From positions 20,416,501 to 20,480,500 of the forward strand of contig CM049400.1 in NCBI GenBank assembly GCA_026929865.2: a stretch of DNA of 64,000 nt, read 5' to 3'. Source of the stretch: Hyperoplus lanceolatus. Its lineage: Eukaryota; Chordata; Actinopteri; Uranoscopiformes; Ammodytidae. The notes beneath the pieces were generated by a model. That model saw only the letters and a program-made list of their open reading frames with translations. It was not told where the DNA came from and made no database searches. Made by a program: the position numbers and the translations under genes. Positions 60,893 through 64,000 of the stretch are shown here, piece after piece. Numbering within the stretch: position 1 is the first letter of the stretch; the number at the start of each line of letters is the position of its first letter.

Positions 60893-61550
60893 TAGGGATG
60901 GGTATCGTCAAGGACTTCGCGATACGATACGTATCACGATACACTGGTCACGATACGATATATCACGATGTATTGCGTATCTTGATATATCACAATATAT
61001 TGTGATAAACAAGTTGCCTTGTCAAACATAACAGCACAATATAGTGATAATTGTACAGACAAATTAAGTCAAAACTATTTCATTCACAACTTCCTTTAAT
61101 ATTTTTCTTCCTTTTTTTTGGTTTTGGCAAATTATCAAACACTGCTGCAGCTGCCATAACATCAAAATAACAAATCCAATTCACTCTTGTACTAACTGTA
61201 CAGGACACAATGAAAATGAAAACACATCGATGTGCTTTTGTGACACAGTGAATCTTAAGTATTTTTATAAACAAAACTGATCTAACTTCAATAGTCAGTA
61301 TCCTAGAGGCTCAGGCCTGACAGCAGACATGGGTTTGAATCTGACCCGTGGTTGTTTCATTCCCTCTCTGCCCCACTTCATATCTGTATCTCTGTACTGT
61401 CAATAAAGCCTTGAAAAGCAAAAAAAAATAAAAAAATCATAAAAAAATTAATTAAAAAAAATCGATATTTTGATATAAAGATCGATACTGATATCAGGAA
61501 ACTAAGTATCGCGATATATATCGATATTTCGATTTTTTGACACAGCCCTA
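60893..61550. mobile_element. hAT-like non-autonomous element (TAGGGATGGGTATCG), perfect 8-bp duplication
   Basis: It starts TAGGGATGGG and ends CAGCCCTA, with GTAAACAT on both sides (60885-60892 and 61551-61558). Sub-terminal regions are rich in CGATA motifs. A SINE fragment is embedded at about 61300-61436. Confidence 0.88.
61300..61436 (+). mobile_element. degenerate tRNA-derived SINE fragment
   Basis: B-box-like GGGTTTGAATCTGACCC, CCCTCTCTGCCCCACTTCA and CTGTCAATAAAGCC then poly-A match the SINE at 55603-55792 in the opposite orientation. It is older and lacks a clear A box. Confidence 0.7.
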
Positions 61551-62344
61551 GTAAACATCATAAATAACGAACCTCATGAAACTTTAAGTCATCGTAACTC
61601 AGGCTGTGCTATACCTAGCTGCACCAAATTTAAACCCCAAATGTATCATTGCAGGCCCCACAAAAAAGCCTCTGAAGCCCCGCCCCAAAATCAATAGGAA
61701 GTCTTTTAATTCGAAATATGTGAATTTCTGGCTCGAAAATCATCACAACTCCCAGCAGGAAACTATTTAGCAAAACGAAAACTCTAGGGACACTCAAAAG
61801 TCATGGAATATACACCAAAAAGTAAAAATTTTGATTCCGAATAACTATGACGAGATGGAGGCCGATATTCTCCAAAATTCCGTCATATGTCATAACTCCA
61901 CATTACTCTGCAGGACTGCAGAGTAAAGTGCACACATAACAACTTTTTGTGCAAATAAAAATATGATAGGGTGTCCTCCGACATGGAAGATGATATACCC
62001 GAAAGCTCGTTTTTTCCGGAATAACCTTCTTGCAGCACCGGCGCCTGATTCGCCAAAAAACATCAAAAACTGACGTCATGAACCCTTTGATTGATCATAG
62101 CTCAGACTGTGTTGTACTTAGAAGCACACAATTTCATACAGCAATGTACAATCCCAGTACGAACAAAAAAGCCTCTTGACGCCCCACCCCAAAATCAACA
62201 AGAAGTCTTTTATTTTGAAGTATTCGCCAAAAAAACAGGAAGTTGGCCTAACTCCACCATACTCTGTCTCATCTTCTCCAAATTTTTTATGGTTAATGAG
62301 ACCCAAGGCCTGAGGAGTCCCACACGCTAATATTCATGTAAAAT

Positions 62345-62838
62345 GAGAGCGCCACCTGCTGGGCAAAGTAAATATTGCATGTTGGTGATTTACCTCCAAG
62401 CCCTACAAACTTGGATCAAATCAAACTCAAATCAGCTCAGGGAGGTCTAGATGGCAGTATTACATTACATTAAGTAGGAAGAGAGTGCCACCTGCTGGAC
62501 AATGTAAATGCTGCATTTTGAATATACACATCCTACAAACTTGGATCAAATCAAACTCAAAGCAGCTCAGGGAGGTCTAGATCGCAGTATTACATTACAT
62601 TAAGTAGGAAGAGAGTGCCAACTGCTGGACAATGTAAATACTGCATTTTGAATATACACATCCTACAAACTTGGATCAAATCAAACTCAAAGCAGCTCAG
62701 GGAGGTCTAGATCGCAGTATTACATTACATTAAGTAGGAAGAGAGTGCCACCTGCTGGACAATGTAAATATTGCATGTTGAATATACACATCCTACAAAC
62801 TTGGATCAAATCAAACTCAAAGCAGCTCAGGGACGTCT
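62345..62838. repeat. tandem repeat, 130-bp unit, about four copies
   Basis: ACAAACTTGGATCAAATCAA occurs at 62405, 62535, 62665 and 62795, exactly 130 bp apart. The units are nearly identical (AGAGTGCCACCTGCTGGACA in each linker). Confidence 0.95.
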
Positions 62839-63340
62839 AGAGACAGCCACCATGATAACACTGGAAGCTGGTTCTATCGGCTCCGTGGCCTTCGCAGTTT
62901 CTCGACATTATCGCCACAAAACAGGAAGTCGCTGTAATTTCGCTCTGCACTGTTCCATGTGCTCCAAACTTCACCCGCCTGGTAAGATCCCAGGCCTGAG
63001 GACTTCCTCGCATCTGTATCAAGCGCGTATTACAACTTCCACACTTCTGGTGACAGGTATTACTGTGCCGCGTGCTTCGAAGAGGAGGAGACTGCGGCGC
63101 GTTCTCTCACGCGGTCGCCCGGAGCGCCGACGCCAGCCAGGTGCGAGGGCCCGGTCATCACTGCTCGCAGTTTTAATATTTTTATTGGAATCAATGTGTT
63201 TTTATTCATTAGCTTTTCATCTCCAAATTATTCCAGAAAATAGTTCTGTTCAGGACATATTTGACACAGTTGTTGATTTAGCCTCTCAAAGTTCACCAGA
63301 TTGATGCATGTAACTTTAAAAAAGGTACAAATCTTCTTCG

Positions 63341-64000
63341 GGAGGGGCAGGCCTGCAGACCTAAAACAATTATATGGGAAACACCGCAAACACGCACACA
63401 CTGGCTGGGGAATACCATCTTTTGTGTTATTTTTGTTGATGAATGAATGAATGCATAAACACATAGAAACCATTTCTAAACAACATTGAATGTCCTCCGC
63501 CGCTTACTTAGTGACATTACGCTCCCGTAAAGTAGAATTGGTTATTTGGTACATTGGAGTCGTTTTATGAGTATGAATACAAGTACGTGCAGATAGAAAT
63601 CAGACTGATATTAATTATCTTTGCATGACTTCAAGAACAAATTCCTCATAGACAGCGCTATTTCCGACCATACACAAAATCCATCAGTTGTATTCGAGTT
63701 GTAACTGAAAACAGTGCCCTGATGATGTGTGTGTTCGAACGTCGCTCTACTGTTGATGTACTGTTGAATGAGGCCCCTCTGGGTTGTGAATCACGTTCAC
63801 CTGGACAGTTGACATTTAATCAATAAACATCTGAACTGTTGCCATGACCCTGAACCATAAGGATTTATTTGGTTTTCACGCACCAACTGCTGGAGGACCC
63901 CCGTGGATTTCCAAGACAAACTTCCAGTCGCCTGTGGTTAATTTTAACATCCACCCATCTAATGAATACCACTTAATCGTATGCTCTATTTATTGCATGA
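63341..64000. other. non-coding stretch, no gene seen
   Basis: No splice-bounded coding segment or repeat boundary could be identified up to the window end. Confidence 0.5.

Larger units (their letters stand above)
59501..63340 (+). repeat. large teleost interspersed repeat, split by two hAT-like elements
   Basis: Segments 59501-59849, 60816-60884 and 61559-63340 share a style known from a widespread fish repeat: AGGAAGTCGGCCATTTTGGA, CCGTCATATGTCATAACTCC, a 130-bp tandem block, and a GC-rich end with GTGCGAGGGCCCGGTCATCA at 63140. The longer frame at 62771-63304 falls in this repeat and is not taken as a gene. The exact family name is not known to me. Confidence 0.6.

Noticed and set aside
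62771..63304. A 177-residue open frame
   Set aside because: It spans the last tandem unit and the GC-rich end of a known-style interspersed fish repeat, with no recognisable domain or splice context.

Overview
This window looks like nuclear DNA of a ray-finned (teleost) fish. The evidence is spliced vertebrate genes with GT-AG introns, and the teleost repeat landscape: Tc1, hAT, PIF/Harbinger-type and TTAA-flanked DNA transposons, L2/L1/CR1-like LINE tails and tRNA-derived SINEs. The species cannot be read from the sequence.

Three conserved genes can be read. The 3' part of ccdc33 runs forward (774 to about 3634). It is tail-to-tail with a complete nine-exon cyp11a1 on the minus strand (start codon 7448, stop 4074), the mitochondrial cholesterol side-chain-cleavage P450. 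A complete seven-exon stoml1 lies further on, also on the minus strand (35528 to 29202). ccdc33 next to cyp11a1 is also the human arrangement, which supports both calls.

Most of the rest is nested mobile DNA. (i) 7661-25499 is bounded by matching TTAA-flanked ends just upstream of cyp11a1. It holds an 11.5-kb element (8170-19654) with a decayed SWIM + YqaJ-nuclease gene and a convergent DDE transposase gene, as in the ISL2EU/Harbinger-like group. That element is itself broken by palindromic elements. (ii) 25.6-27.8 kb is an L2-type LINE. (iii) The stoml1 introns carry an L1 tail, a CR1/Rex-like LINE tail and a TA-flanked pogo-like element. (iv) 35.9-38.6 kb is a three-level nest of one MITE family. 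(v) 39.2-44.3 kb is a satellite of about 172 bp, split by a solo LTR. (vi) 46.5-54.9 kb holds three copies of one hAT-like family inserted into each other, plus a 5.2-kb foldback palindrome. (vii) 56.7-57.8 kb is an element carrying a recent fragment of 18S rRNA. (viii) 59.5-63.3 kb is a large interspersed repeat cut by two hAT-like elements with perfect 8-bp target duplications.

Two transposon insertions alter the conserved genes. A TTAA-flanked element supplies the last eight codons and the stop of stoml1; removing it restores a terminus like the human one. A TAA-flanked MITE interrupts a 3' coding exon of ccdc33. Neither the ccdc33 start nor most of its exons lies in the window. All family assignments come from reading motifs and ends; no database search was possible.
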